DNA from: Mycolicibacterium poriferae
Lineage (GTDB): Bacteria > Actinomycetota > Actinomycetes > Mycobacteriales > Mycobacteriaceae
DNA length: 64,000 nucleotides
Direction of reading: 5' to 3'
NCBI RefSeq assembly: GCF_010728325.1
Contig: NZ_AP022570.1
Span: 992,001 to 1,056,000, forward strand
Shown: positions 43,756-51,479 of the stretch, piece by piece
Layout: the number at the start of each line of letters is the position of its first letter
Position numbering within the stretch: the stretch's first letter is position 1
Position numbers and translations under genes: made by a program
The notes under the pieces: model-generated
The model's input: only the letters and a program-made list of their open reading frames with translations
What the model was told of the DNA's origin: nothing
Databases searched by the model: none

Positions 43756-44940
43756 ATGGCCCAACGAGAGTGGGTTGAGAAGGATTTCTACAAGGAGCTC
43801 GGCGTCGCCTCCGACGCCAGCCAGGACGAGATCAAGCGGGCTGCCCGCAAGATCCTCGCCGAGAACCACCCCGACCGGAACCCGGGCAACTCCGTGGCCG
43901 AAGAGCGGTACAAGGCCGCTTCGGAGGCCAAGGAGGTGCTCACCGATCCGGCCAAGCGCAAGGAATACGACGAAACCCGCCGGCTGTTCGCAGGCGGCGG
44001 GTTCGGTCGGGGCCGGTTCAGCGGTGGCGGTGGTGGCTTCGGTGGGTTCGGCGGAGGCGACGGTCAGGAGTTCAACCTCAACGATCTGTTCGACGCCGCC
44101 GGCCAGACCGGCGGCGCCAACATCGGCGACCTCTTCGGTGGACTCTTCGGTCGGGGCGGGGCGCAGCCGCGCCCGTCACGGCCGCGGCGAGGCAATGATC
44201 TCGAGACCGAGACCGAGCTGTCCTTCCTCGAGGCCACCAAGGGGGTGGCGATGCCGTTGCGGCTCACCAGCCCCGCCCCCTGCACCAACTGCCACGGCAG
44301 CGGTGCACGGCCGGGTACCAGCCCCAAGGTGTGTCCGACCTGCAACGGCGCCGGAGTCGTCAACCGCAACCAGGGCGCCTTCGGGTTCTCCGAACCGTGT
44401 ACCGAATGCCGCGGCAGCGGGTCGATCATCGAGCATCCGTGCGACGAATGCCGTGGCACGGGCGTGACCACCCGTACCCGCACCATCAACGTGCGGATCC
44501 CGCCGGGCGTCGAGGACGGTCAGCGCATCCGGCTGGCCGGTCAGGGCGAGGCCGGGCTGCGCGGCGCGCCGTCCGGGGACCTCTATGTCACCGTGCACGT
44601 GCGACCGGACAAGGTGTTCGGCCGCAACGGCGACGATCTCACCGTCACCGTCCCGGTCAGCTTCCACGAGCTCGCCTTGGGCACCACGCTTTCGGTGCCC
44701 ACTCTGGAGGGCAAAGTGGGCGTGCGCGTGCCGAAGGGCACGTCGGACGGACGCATCCTGCGGGTGCGGGGGCGCGGTGTGCCCAAACGCTCCGGCGGCA
44801 ACGGCGACCTGCTCGTCACCGTCAAGGTGGCGGTGCCGCCGAACCTCGAGGGTGAGGCCGCCGAAGCGCTGGAGGCCTACGCGAAGGCCGAACGCGCGAG
44901 CGGGTTCGACCCGCGGGCGGGATGGGCGGGGTCCCGATGA
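43756..44940 (+). CDS. dnaJ1: co-chaperone DnaJ (DnaJ1)
   Basis: The 394-aa type I J-protein stimulates DnaK ATPase. The J domain (about 10-75) has the HPD motif in AENHPDRNPGN. A Gly/Phe-rich linker spans about 78-100. The zinc domain has four Cys-x-x-Cys repeats (CTNCHGSG, CPTCNGAG, CTECRGSG, CDECRGTG), followed by the C-terminal beta domains. The start has an almost ideal ribosome site, AAGGAGGTGA, seven bases before the ATG. The stop (TGA 44938-44940) lies exactly where an IS110-type element interrupts the operon. The coding sequence itself is intact. Confidence 0.97.
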   Translation: MAQREWVEKDFYKELGVASDASQDEIKRAARKILAENHPDRNPGNSVAEERYKAASEAKEVLTDPAKRKEYDETRRLFAGGGFGRGRFSGGGGGFGGFGGGDGQEFNLNDLFDAAGQTGGANIGDLFGGLFGRGGAQPRPSRPRRGNDLETETELSFLEATKGVAMPLRLTSPAPCTNCHGSGARPGTSPKVCPTCNGAGVVNRNQGAFGFSEPCTECRGSGSIIEHPCDECRGTGVTTRTRTINVRIPPGVEDGQRIRLAGQGEAGLRGAPSGDLYVTVHVRPDKVFGRNGDDLTVTVPVSFHELALGTTLSVPTLEGKVGVRVPKGTSDGRILRVRGRGVPKRSGGNGDLLVTVKVAVPPNLEGEAAEALEAYAKAERASGFDPRAGWAGSR

Positions 44941-44942
44941 GT
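44934..44942. repeat. left 9-bp direct repeat CCGATGAGT flanking the IS
   Basis: Contains the dnaJ stop TGA. The same nine bases recur at 46482-46490 at the hspR start, so the ancestral junction was one copy with dnaJ and hspR overlapping as ATGA. Confidence 0.85.
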
Positions 44943-45025
44943 AGCCCTGTGTCAAGCAGCGGGTTGTTGGGCTCGCAGGTGGGCTTGGAGTGCGCCGTGG
45001 CGGTGGGGGTCGTAGGCGGTGTTGT

Positions 45026-46198
45026 CTAGTGCCAGATGACGTAGAGCCAGGCGCGGGCCAGGATGCGTACGGCATGTTGGTGGTCGCGTCCGCGGGATCG
45101 GGCTTGGCGGTAGAGGTTGTCGGCCCAGGGGTTAGCGCGGCGGGTGTCGGCGGCGAAGTCGGTGACGGCGTCGCGCAGGTGTTTGTCGCACGACCATCGG
45201 AATCCGACGGTGCGCATGGTTCCCGATTGGCGGGTCGAGGGGGCCACGCCGGCCAGGCAGGTCAGGGACTCGGGGGTGGGGAATCGTCCTCGGCAGTCGC
45301 CGATTTCAGCGAGAAGTTTGGCGGCTCTGATCTTTCCGGATCTGGGCAGGCTGGTGAAGATGTGTGCGTCGCAGTGCGCGGCGAGTTGTTCGGCGATCTG
45401 GTCGGACAGGCTGGTGATTTGTTGGACCAGAGTGGTGAGGGTGGCCAGCAGGGCGTGGGTGATCCGGGCGTGCGTGGCGCCTTCGTGGCCGGTGGCGCCG
45501 CGGGGTGCAGTGATGAGGCGGGTGTGCAGCACGGCGGGGTCGGTGCGGCCGGTGTAGCCCACCGAGGTCAGCCAGTTCGCCATTCGTGCGGGGGTCAACC
45601 AGTCGGCGCGGTCTTGGCAGTCGAAGCGGGCCAGGAAGGTCAGGCTGATTGGGGAGTCGAGGTCGGCGAACAGTCCTACGGCGCCGGGATACACGCGGTT
45701 GAGGTGTTCGCGCAGCTGGTTGGCTACCGCGACGCGGTGTCTGATGAGTTCTTTGCGGGCTCGGCACGTGCTGCGCAGCGCTACGGTGGCGGGGCTGTCG
45801 GGGACCAGTGGCCGCAGTCGGGTGCGGTCGGTGCGCAGGGTGTCAGCCAGGACGAAGGCGTCGAAGCGGTCGTCTTTGTTGCCGGCCGAGCCGTAGCGGC
45901 CCCGCAGGTTCTTGAGCTGGTTGGGACTGATCACCACGACGGTGAACCCGGCCTCGAGCAATGTGTCGACGACGGGCCCGTCGGGACGTTCGATAGCGAC
46001 TTCGCTGACCCCGGCACGGGTCAGCGTGTCGACCAGTGTGCGCAGTCCCCTAGCGCTGTGGTCAGTGAGCTCGCGCAACACTTCGGCGCCTCGAGAATCG
46101 ACTACCGATACCGCCTGATCGTCACGAGACCAGTCCAGGCCAGCGGTCACTCCGTTGGCCGGTTCTGCCGCCAAGACGGCAGTAGGGGCATAATCCAT
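45026..46198 (-). CDS. IS110 family transposase (DEDD recombinase)
   Basis: The 390-aa recombinase has a RuvC-like N-terminal domain: GLDWSRDDQAVSVVD (first Asp), VAIERPDGPVVD (Glu) and DRFDAFVLADTLRTD (the two Asp). A coiled-coil follows (LRSTCRARKELIRHRVAVANQL). The C-terminal Tnp domain has LLAEIGDCRGRFPTPESLTCLAGVAP and the expected catalytic Ser in STRQSGTMR. All four acidic residues and the Ser appear present, so the enzyme could be active. It cuts and rejoins DNA guided by a bridge RNA in this family. The ATG at 46198 is the natural start; the frame runs on upstream to 46318 within the noncoding end. Confidence 0.93.
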   Translation of the reverse strand: MDYAPTAVLAAEPANGVTAGLDWSRDDQAVSVVDSRGAEVLRELTDHSARGLRTLVDTLTRAGVSEVAIERPDGPVVDTLLEAGFTVVVISPNQLKNLRGRYGSAGNKDDRFDAFVLADTLRTDRTRLRPLVPDSPATVALRSTCRARKELIRHRVAVANQLREHLNRVYPGAVGLFADLDSPISLTFLARFDCQDRADWLTPARMANWLTSVGYTGRTDPAVLHTRLITAPRGATGHEGATHARITHALLATLTTLVQQITSLSDQIAEQLAAHCDAHIFTSLPRSGKIRAAKLLAEIGDCRGRFPTPESLTCLAGVAPSTRQSGTMRTVGFRWSCDKHLRDAVTDFAADTRRANPWADNLYRQARSRGRDHQHAVRILARAWLYVIWH

Positions 46199-46481
46199 CA
46201 CAGCCTCCTCGCTGCTAGACCCAGTGGGGAGGCACCCAAACTTCGGTGCCGAGGTGTGGCTGCCGCTTCGCTCACTGATCGGCGCTCGGTGGCGCGCAGC
46301 CCTGTCGACGGTCGGCACACCCCGGGTAACCGTCGAGTCCCGCGAAACTCATCGTGGACATCGATGCGTCAAGCGCTTGTGGCGGTAACTCGACGGCACC
46401 TCGGGTGCATCGGCAACCCATCCAAGATCACCGACACAAGGATGGTGCACCAGTGAGCGCTTGCGCGAAGAGGCGAGATTA
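46199..46481 (-). ncRNA. candidate bridge RNA in the IS110 noncoding end
   Basis: This region upstream of the transposase start is too long for a leader and holds several stems. TCGACGGT/ACCGTCGA (46305-46312 with 46329-46336) encloses a 16-nt loop. CCATCC/GGATGG (46418-46423 with 46440-46445), backed by GTGCA/TGCAC (46405-46409 with 46446-46450), encloses a second 16-nt loop. GGCACC/GGTGCC lies at 46231-46250. Read on the minus strand, the 46424-46439 loop can pair with both IS ends (see findings). IS110 recombinases are known to use such RNAs. The 5' and 3' ends of the RNA cannot be set from sequence. Confidence 0.65.
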
Positions 46482-46490
46482 CCGATGAGT
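46482..46490. repeat. right 9-bp direct repeat CCGATGAGT flanking the IS
   Basis: Contains the hspR start ATG (46485-46487). It matches the left copy at 44934-44942 and marks the insertion point. Confidence 0.85.
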
Positions 46491-46859
46491 GCCAGTCGGC
46501 AGGATCCGGCCGAACAGGCTCGGACCTTCCTGATCTCGGTGGCCGCCGAGCTGGCCGGTATGCATGCGCAGACGTTGCGAACATACGACCGGCTCGGCCT
46601 GGTCACCCCTCAGCGCACTTCCGGTGGGGGACGACGCTATTCGCAGCGTGACGTCGACCTGTTGCGCGAAGTCCAGCGGCTGTCCCAGGACGAGGGCGTC
46701 AACCTGGCCGGGATCAAGCGGATCATCGAGCTGACCAACCATGTCGAGGCGCTGCAGGCCCGGGTCCGGGAGCTGACCGAGGAGGTCGAACGGCTGCGCT
46801 CGCAGCCGCGGCCCAAGAGCACCGCGCTGGTCGTGTGGCAGCCCCGCAACCAGCGCTAG
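46485..46859 (+). CDS. hspR: heat-shock repressor HspR
   Basis: This 124-aa MerR-family repressor binds HAIR sites with DnaK as co-repressor. The winged helix-turn-helix (AAELAGMHAQTLRTYDRLGLV) is followed by RRYSQRDVDLLREVQRLSQDEGVNLAGIKRIIEL, a coiled-coil, and the family ending KSTALVVWQPR. It closely follows M. tuberculosis HspR. The start ATG at 46485 is intact at the end of the IS. Its usual operon promoter is cut off: the transposase runs the other way between it and dnaJ, and only a weak GAGG lies before it. Expression now probably relies on a promoter in the IS end, or is lowered. Confidence 0.94.
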   Translation: MSASRQDPAEQARTFLISVAAELAGMHAQTLRTYDRLGLVTPQRTSGGGRRYSQRDVDLLREVQRLSQDEGVNLAGIKRIIELTNHVEALQARVRELTEEVERLRSQPRPKSTALVVWQPRNQR

Positions 46860-46862
46860 CCG

Positions 46863-47765
46863 TCAGCTGACCACGATCCGGAACTGGGCGGTGACCGACT
46901 CACCCGGCTGGACCTCGCGGTAGCCGCCGCGCCGCAATGCATCGGTGGGAGCCGCCATCGGCTCGAAGCACACCACCTCGTCGGTGGCCGGGGCGAAGAC
47001 CTGCGCGGCGGTGTAGCCGGCGTCGAAGTGGACCTCGATGCGGCGATCCCCGCCCGAGACCGCGAACACCGAGCCGTCGACGACCTCGTCGAACCCGTCG
47101 TCGATGACCTTGTCTCCCAACATCTCCGCGGTGGCCGGATGGGCTATCGCGGCCCCGGTCGGGATGCCCCACGGATTGACGGGACGGTGCCGCATCGTCG
47201 GGGTCTCGATCTGCCACTGTGCCCGTGGCACGCCGGGGAGCGTGAGATAGGGATGGAAACCGAAGCACATCGGAACCCGCGACCCCGTCGTCGCCGTGAC
47301 GGTGGTCTTCACTGTCAGTGTGCGCTGCATCAGCGTCACGTCGAGCGTCAGTAGATGCGGAAACGGGAACGACGCCAGCAGACCCGGCCGCGCGGCGAAG
47401 TCCAGTTCGGCGGTCAGCTGAGATTCCAGCTCGGTCGTGACGTGCCAGCCCGGGTAGGCGGCCAGCGTGCCGTGGATCGGGACGCCGTGCTCGTCGGTGC
47501 GCACCCCGCCGGTGCCCGGCGTCAGCGTCACCACGGCGCCGTCGACGCCGTAGCCGTTGCTGCTGAGTCGGTTCGCCCACGGGTAGAGGATCGGGATGCC
47601 CATGGTCTTGTGGTTCGAGACATAGGCCTGCAGGCCCCGACGCTGACCCAGCAGTTCCGCGCCGGCGTCGGACAACGACGTGGCGATCATGCCGGCTTCG
47701 GGGACGTAGGTGGCGGTCAGCGCCGATGACGGGTCGCGCAGGGTGACGGTTTCGAACTCGGCCAT
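46863..47765 (-). CDS. aldose 1-epimerase-like protein
   Basis: The 300-aa beta-sandwich protein of the galactose-mutarotase type has GIPILYPWANRL, VPIHGTL (catalytic His), CFGFHPYL (second His) and DEVVCFEPMAAPTDAL with the catalytic Glu. It interconverts sugar anomers; the exact sugar is unknown. The ATG at 47765 (MAEFETVTL) was preferred to a longer frame from 47783. It converges with hspR, stops 3 bp apart. Confidence 0.87.
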   Translation of the reverse strand: MAEFETVTLRDPSSALTATYVPEAGMIATSLSDAGAELLGQRRGLQAYVSNHKTMGIPILYPWANRLSSNGYGVDGAVVTLTPGTGGVRTDEHGVPIHGTLAAYPGWHVTTELESQLTAELDFAARPGLLASFPFPHLLTLDVTLMQRTLTVKTTVTATTGSRVPMCFGFHPYLTLPGVPRAQWQIETPTMRHRPVNPWGIPTGAAIAHPATAEMLGDKVIDDGFDEVVDGSVFAVSGGDRRIEVHFDAGYTAAQVFAPATDEVVCFEPMAAPTDALRRGGYREVQPGESVTAQFRIVVS

Positions 47766-47790
47766 GACCCTCGATCCTGCCACGCCGGGG

Positions 47791-48957
47791 TCAGCTGGCC
47801 AGCGGGTCGTGTTGAATTCGTTCCGCTGGTGCGCCTTTGGCGATCAGCGCCTGCTTGGTCGCCGTCACCATCGCCGGCCCGCCGCAGAGCAGAATCTGAC
47901 GGTCGCTCCAGCTGCCGTAGCGGGTCACCACCTCCGGTAACAGGCCGGTCTGGCGCACGTGCAGTCCGCGTGGCGGGGTCGGGTCGGGGTAGTCGGAGGC
48001 CCATGGCGGGTCGAACGTCAGCTCCGACACCGGGGTCACCGACAGCCACGGGTTGGTGGAGGCGACCTCCCACAGCGTGGGGAGGTCGTAGAGATCGGCG
48101 GGGTATTTCGCGCCGAAGAACAGGTGTACGCGCGGGTTCTCGCTGAACCGGGCCAGGTCCATGATCAGCGCCCGCAGCGGCGCCAGCCCGGTGCTGCCGG
48201 CCACCATCAGCACGTCGCCGGCGTCGCGGTCGATGTGCAGCGCGCCGTGTGGGTTGGACACCCGCCAGCGGTCGCCGGGCCGGGCCTCACCCAGGATCGC
48301 GGTGGAGACCATGCCGCCGGGCACCGAGCGGACGTGGAACTCGACGTAGCCGTTCGCGTCGGCCGGAATCGACGGGCTCAGGTAGCGCCACCGCCGCGGC
48401 CACTGCGGTATCTGCACCGGGACGTACTGTCCGGGCAGGTAGGACAGGGCATGCTCCATCTTCAGCCGGATCACCGACACGTCGCGGGTCGCACGCAGAT
48501 GCTCGAGCACGGTGCCGTCGCAGAACGGGGGGCTGGTCTCGGCGTCGGCCGCTCCGCTCATGACCCCCACGACGAGGGTGACGACGTCGTTGACCGCCTC
48601 GGACATCCGCCGGTCCCAGTGCTCGGCCAGATGGGTGCGCAGCGCGCCGAGCAGGGCAGTTTTGAGCGTCTCGTAATGGGCCTGGGTGACGCCGTACTTG
48701 CGGTGGTCGCGGCCGAGCTGGGCGAGGAAGGCGACGGGCTCTTCGGCCCGCTGGGCGATGAGCTCGTTACACAGCCATGTCAGCGCCTCGGCGAAGACGT
48801 ATCGCTGCTTTTCCATGTCGGGCGGGAACAGGTCGCGCGCGGACAGGTCGGTGGCGAACCAGCGGGTGTAGAAATCGCGGATCAGCACTTCGGACTCGGG
48901 GCCCGGACAGACGGCGGCGCGCAGAATGCGCATCGTCTCCCGGTCTTCGAGTCCCAC
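47791..48957 (-). CDS. type II flavohaemoglobin (globin plus FAD/NAD reductase; Rv0385-like)
   Basis: This 388-aa fusion protein matches M. tuberculosis Rv0385 in length and position. The globin domain (1-140) has the proximal His in GRDHRKYGV. A ferredoxin-reductase domain begins VSVIRLKMEHALSYLPGQYVPVQIP, with the FAD-binding RYLSPS region (the usual RxYS modified), NAD-binding VAGSTGLAPLRALIMDL and the C-terminal LLCGGPAMV. Type II members differ from nitric-oxide-detoxifying Hmp, and for Rv0385 a D-lactate oxidising role has been proposed. The start is GTG at 48957. It reads with the flanking epimerase gene, 25 bp from it. Confidence 0.88.
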   Translation of the reverse strand: MGLEDRETMRILRAAVCPGPESEVLIRDFYTRWFATDLSARDLFPPDMEKQRYVFAEALTWLCNELIAQRAEEPVAFLAQLGRDHRKYGVTQAHYETLKTALLGALRTHLAEHWDRRMSEAVNDVVTLVVGVMSGAADAETSPPFCDGTVLEHLRATRDVSVIRLKMEHALSYLPGQYVPVQIPQWPRRWRYLSPSIPADANGYVEFHVRSVPGGMVSTAILGEARPGDRWRVSNPHGALHIDRDAGDVLMVAGSTGLAPLRALIMDLARFSENPRVHLFFGAKYPADLYDLPTLWEVASTNPWLSVTPVSELTFDPPWASDYPDPTPPRGLHVRQTGLLPEVVTRYGSWSDRQILLCGGPAMVTATKQALIAKGAPAERIQHDPLAS

Positions 48958-48973
48958 GCCGCACGATCCTAAG

Positions 48974-49999
48974 TCACCGGGCCGCGAGCTTCCTGTGACG
49001 CAGCGCAGCCGCGGATAACAGTGCGGTACCGGTCAGGGCCCAGCACGCCAGCACGACGACCGCACCTGAGGACCCGGCTCCACCGAAGAAGGCCGTGGAC
49101 CGCAGCACTGTGGCGGTGGCCCCCTGGGGTAGCAGCTGGCCGAGCGTGCCCCAACCCGCAGGCAGCATCTCCGGGGCGCTGGTCAGGCCCGAGAGCGGAT
49201 TACCGACCAGGACCGCGAGGAGAGCGCCGACGCCGAGCCCGGCCTTGCCGAACAGCGCACCCAGTCCGAGCAGCAACAACAGCGCGGCCCCCACACCCAG
49301 CGTCAGCCCGCCGGCCACGCCCCAGAAGTTCGTGGTCGTCGACCCGAGCACGTAACGCAGCAGCACCGCGATCGTGACCCCCGACAGCGCCGCCGACGCC
49401 AGTGCCGCCCCGAACTGCAGGCCGGGCGCCCGTGGGAAGGCGAGTACCAGCGCGATCGCCGGCAGCAGCCCGGCCAGTGTCAGGGGCAGCGCCGAGGCCG
49501 CCAGGCCGGCGCCGCGGGGGTCGTCCGGGGTGGGTGGGGCCAGGTCCTCGATCGTCACCGGCATGCCGGTGTGCATGCCGAGCTGTTGCCCCATCTGGGT
49601 CAGCAGCCCGGCCACGGCCGGGCTGGCGCCGGTGGCGATCAGCAGCGTGGCCGGCTCGCCGGGCGCGGTGGGCAGCGCGATGCCGCCGTAGACCTCCCGG
49701 TCCTCGATGGCCTGGGTGAGCGCGGCCCTGCCGGGATAGAACGTCACGGCGAAGGCATCCCGGCCGCTGCGCTCGAGCATGTCGACGGTCTGCGCGGAGG
49801 CCGCCTGCGGACCTGCCGCGCCGATGGGGACCTCGCGGGGGGCGGAGTTCACCGCCGGGAGCGCGAAGGCCAGCGCGATGACGGCCAGCGCCGCGGTGAT
49901 CGCGATGACGAGACCGGCGGCCCGGGCCGCCGGAGGTGGTTGGTGGCCTGCGCGTCGCGGAGGGGTGGGACGAACGTCCGTCTGTTGGGTGCCAGTCAT
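48974..49999 (-). CDS. membrane protein with large extracytoplasmic loop (ABC-2/YhgE-like)
   Basis: The 341-aa protein has one N-terminal span (about 27-50), then an outer domain of about 110 residues with AAGPQAASAQTVDMLERSG and AIEDREVYGGIALPT (a pattern of YhgE/Pip and ABC-2 permease-like proteins), and about five further spans in the C-terminal half. It probably exports a compound or acts in the envelope. The ATG at 49999 has AGGCGGG five bases upstream; a longer frame starts at 50017. It is divergent from a TetR gene with a perfect palindrome between, so it is probably that regulator's target. Confidence 0.75.
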   Translation of the reverse strand: MTGTQQTDVRPTPPRRAGHQPPPAARAAGLVIAITAALAVIALAFALPAVNSAPREVPIGAAGPQAASAQTVDMLERSGRDAFAVTFYPGRAALTQAIEDREVYGGIALPTAPGEPATLLIATGASPAVAGLLTQMGQQLGMHTGMPVTIEDLAPPTPDDPRGAGLAASALPLTLAGLLPAIALVLAFPRAPGLQFGAALASAALSGVTIAVLLRYVLGSTTTNFWGVAGGLTLGVGAALLLLLGLGALFGKAGLGVGALLAVLVGNPLSGLTSAPEMLPAGWGTLGQLLPQGATATVLRSTAFFGGAGSSGAVVVLACWALTGTALLSAAALRHRKLAAR

Positions 50000-50059
50000 G
50001 TCGACCCGCCTTTTCACTGTGCGATGAATTAATACCCGTGACGATAACCGTCCATCGCC

Positions 50060-50085
50060 AGCATTTCAACAGGCATTGAAATGCT
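50060..50085. promoter_or_regulatory. palindromic TetR operator
   Basis: AGCATTTCAA-N6-TTGAAATGCT is a perfect 10-6-10 inverted repeat between the divergent membrane-protein and tetR genes. It ends 11 bp before the tetR start. It suits auto-regulation plus control of the divergent gene. Confidence 0.82.
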
Positions 50086-50096
50086 AGCCTGCAGCG

Positions 50097-50735
50097 ATGG
50101 CTCCACCAGGGAAAACGCCACGGCGCCGGGGGCGTCGCGAGGGTGATCCGGTGTCCCGGGACGTGGTGTTGGCCGCGGCGAAGTCCCGGTTCGCCGCCGA
50201 CGGCTACGAGAGGACGACGCTGCGGGCGGTGGCCACGGATGCTCGCGTGGACCCGGCGATGGTGTTGTATCTGTTCGGTTCCAAGCAGGAACTGTTCCGC
50301 GAATCGCTGCGCCTGATCATCGACCCCGCTGTGTTGGTGGCCGCACTACGAGGCGCAGAAGCAGACGGCGAGCCGGACGTCGGCGCCCGCATGGTGCGCA
50401 CCTACCTCGGGGTGTGGGAAGCACCCGACACCGGGGACAGCATGCGGGCGATGCTGGCCTCGGCGACGTCGAACACCGACGCGCGCGAGGCGTTTCGCTC
50501 CTTCATGCAGAGCTACGTCCTGGCCGCCGTGTCCGAGGTGCTGGGCGGCGGCAGCGACGCCCGCCTGCGCGCCTCGCTGGCCGGCAGCAGCCTGGTCGGT
50601 GTCGCGATGCTGCGCTATCTGATGAGCGTGCCCCCGTTGTCGGAGCTGCCGACCGACGACGTGGTGCGGCTGGTGGCCCCCACCGTCACGCGGTATCTGA
50701 CCGCGGACGCCGACGAACTCGGGCTACCCACCTAG
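50097..50735 (+). CDS. TetR family transcriptional regulator
   Basis: The 212-aa regulator has a basic N-terminus (PPGKTPRRRGRREGDPVSRDVVL), a TetR helix-turn-helix (AAKSRFAADGYERTTLRAVATDARVDPAMVLYLFGSKQELFRESL) and a C-terminal ligand domain typical of TetR/AcrR type (ASLAGSSLVGVAMLRYLMS). The ligand is unknown. The divergent membrane protein and the palindrome suggest a local exporter switch. Its stop overlaps the stop of the converging GAP-family gene by 4 bp. Confidence 0.9.
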   Translation: MAPPGKTPRRRGRREGDPVSRDVVLAAAKSRFAADGYERTTLRAVATDARVDPAMVLYLFGSKQELFRESLRLIIDPAVLVAALRGAEADGEPDVGARMVRTYLGVWEAPDTGDSMRAMLASATSNTDAREAFRSFMQSYVLAAVSEVLGGGSDARLRASLAGSSLVGVAMLRYLMSVPPLSELPTDDVVRLVAPTVTRYLTADADELGLPT

Positions 50736-51403
50736 AGGGCGTGGATTCCCTTGTACGCCACCAGTAGTCCGATCACGACGAGGATCACCGCGACCAGCGT
50801 GGCGTGCTGGCGCTCCATCCAGTCCTTCAGCCGCTCCAGCGTGGGGTCCAGGCGATCTCCTGACACCGCGTAGGCCAGGATCGGCAGGGCGACGGTGGAG
50901 CCGGCGAACATCACGTACCAGAGCTCGGCGACGAATGCCCCGGCCGGCCGCAGCCCGGCTGTGCCGATGGCCAAACCTGCTGCGGCGCAGATGAACAGCA
51001 CCTTGACGTTCAGCACGGTCAGGACGACGGCGGTCACACCGGCCTTGGCGGGTGTCAGCGTGCTCATCCGCGACATCCATCCCGGCATGTGCTCGGACTT
51101 GTGACGGGTCGCCCAGCGGTAGACACCGAAGACGATCAGCGCTGCGCCGATCACGATCCGCAGCCAGGAAGCCCAGCTCGGCGGCTTGTGGTCGAGCCCG
51201 CCCAGCAGATTGGACACCGCCACGAACAGTGCCGTGAGTGCGGCGAGGCCAACGAGCCATCCGGTCATGAACGCCAGCCCGGTGGGTTTGGGCCGCGGGG
51301 TGTGCAACACCAACACGGCCGGGATGATCGTCAACGGCGACAGTGCGACCACCAGAGCCAACGGAATGAGTTCGGTCAGGACTGAACGCCAAATCTCCGA
51401 CAC
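50732..51403 (-). CDS. GAP-family (Sap-like) membrane protein
   Basis: The 223-aa protein has six spans in the LysE/GAP arrangement (TELIPLALVVALSPLTIIPAVLVL, LAFMTGWLVGLAALTALFVAV, LRIVIGAALIVFGVYRW, then two further pairs). The GAP family in mycobacteria takes part in moving surface lipids such as glycopeptidolipids. The GTG at 51403 (VSEIWRSVL) fits the usual start; the frame remains open upstream. It is divergent from guanine deaminase, 76 bp away. Confidence 0.8.
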   Translation of the reverse strand: MSEIWRSVLTELIPLALVVALSPLTIIPAVLVLHTPRPKPTGLAFMTGWLVGLAALTALFVAVSNLLGGLDHKPPSWASWLRIVIGAALIVFGVYRWATRHKSEHMPGWMSRMSTLTPAKAGVTAVVLTVLNVKVLFICAAAGLAIGTAGLRPAGAFVAELWYVMFAGSTVALPILAYAVSGDRLDPTLERLKDWMERQHATLVAVILVVIGLLVAYKGIHAL

Positions 51404-51479
51404 GTGAGAGAACCTAGCAAGGCGTGCACCCCGCTGCTCGGAATCGTGCGACCCGGCCGGCGGCACTATCGTCGCTGAA

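Larger units (their letters stand above)
44943..46490 (-). mobile_element. IS110-group insertion sequence between dnaJ and hspR
   Basis: The element is about 1548 bp: short end (83 nt) after the transposase gene at the left, the transposase on the minus strand, and a long noncoding end (about 285 nt) upstream of it at the right. A long 5' noncoding end with a short 3' end is the IS110 (not IS1111) arrangement. There are no terminal inverted repeats. The exact ends fall somewhere within the 9-bp repeats. It inserts at the stop/start overlap of two heat-shock genes and leaves both reading frames intact, like IS900-type elements that favour gene starts. Confidence 0.88.
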
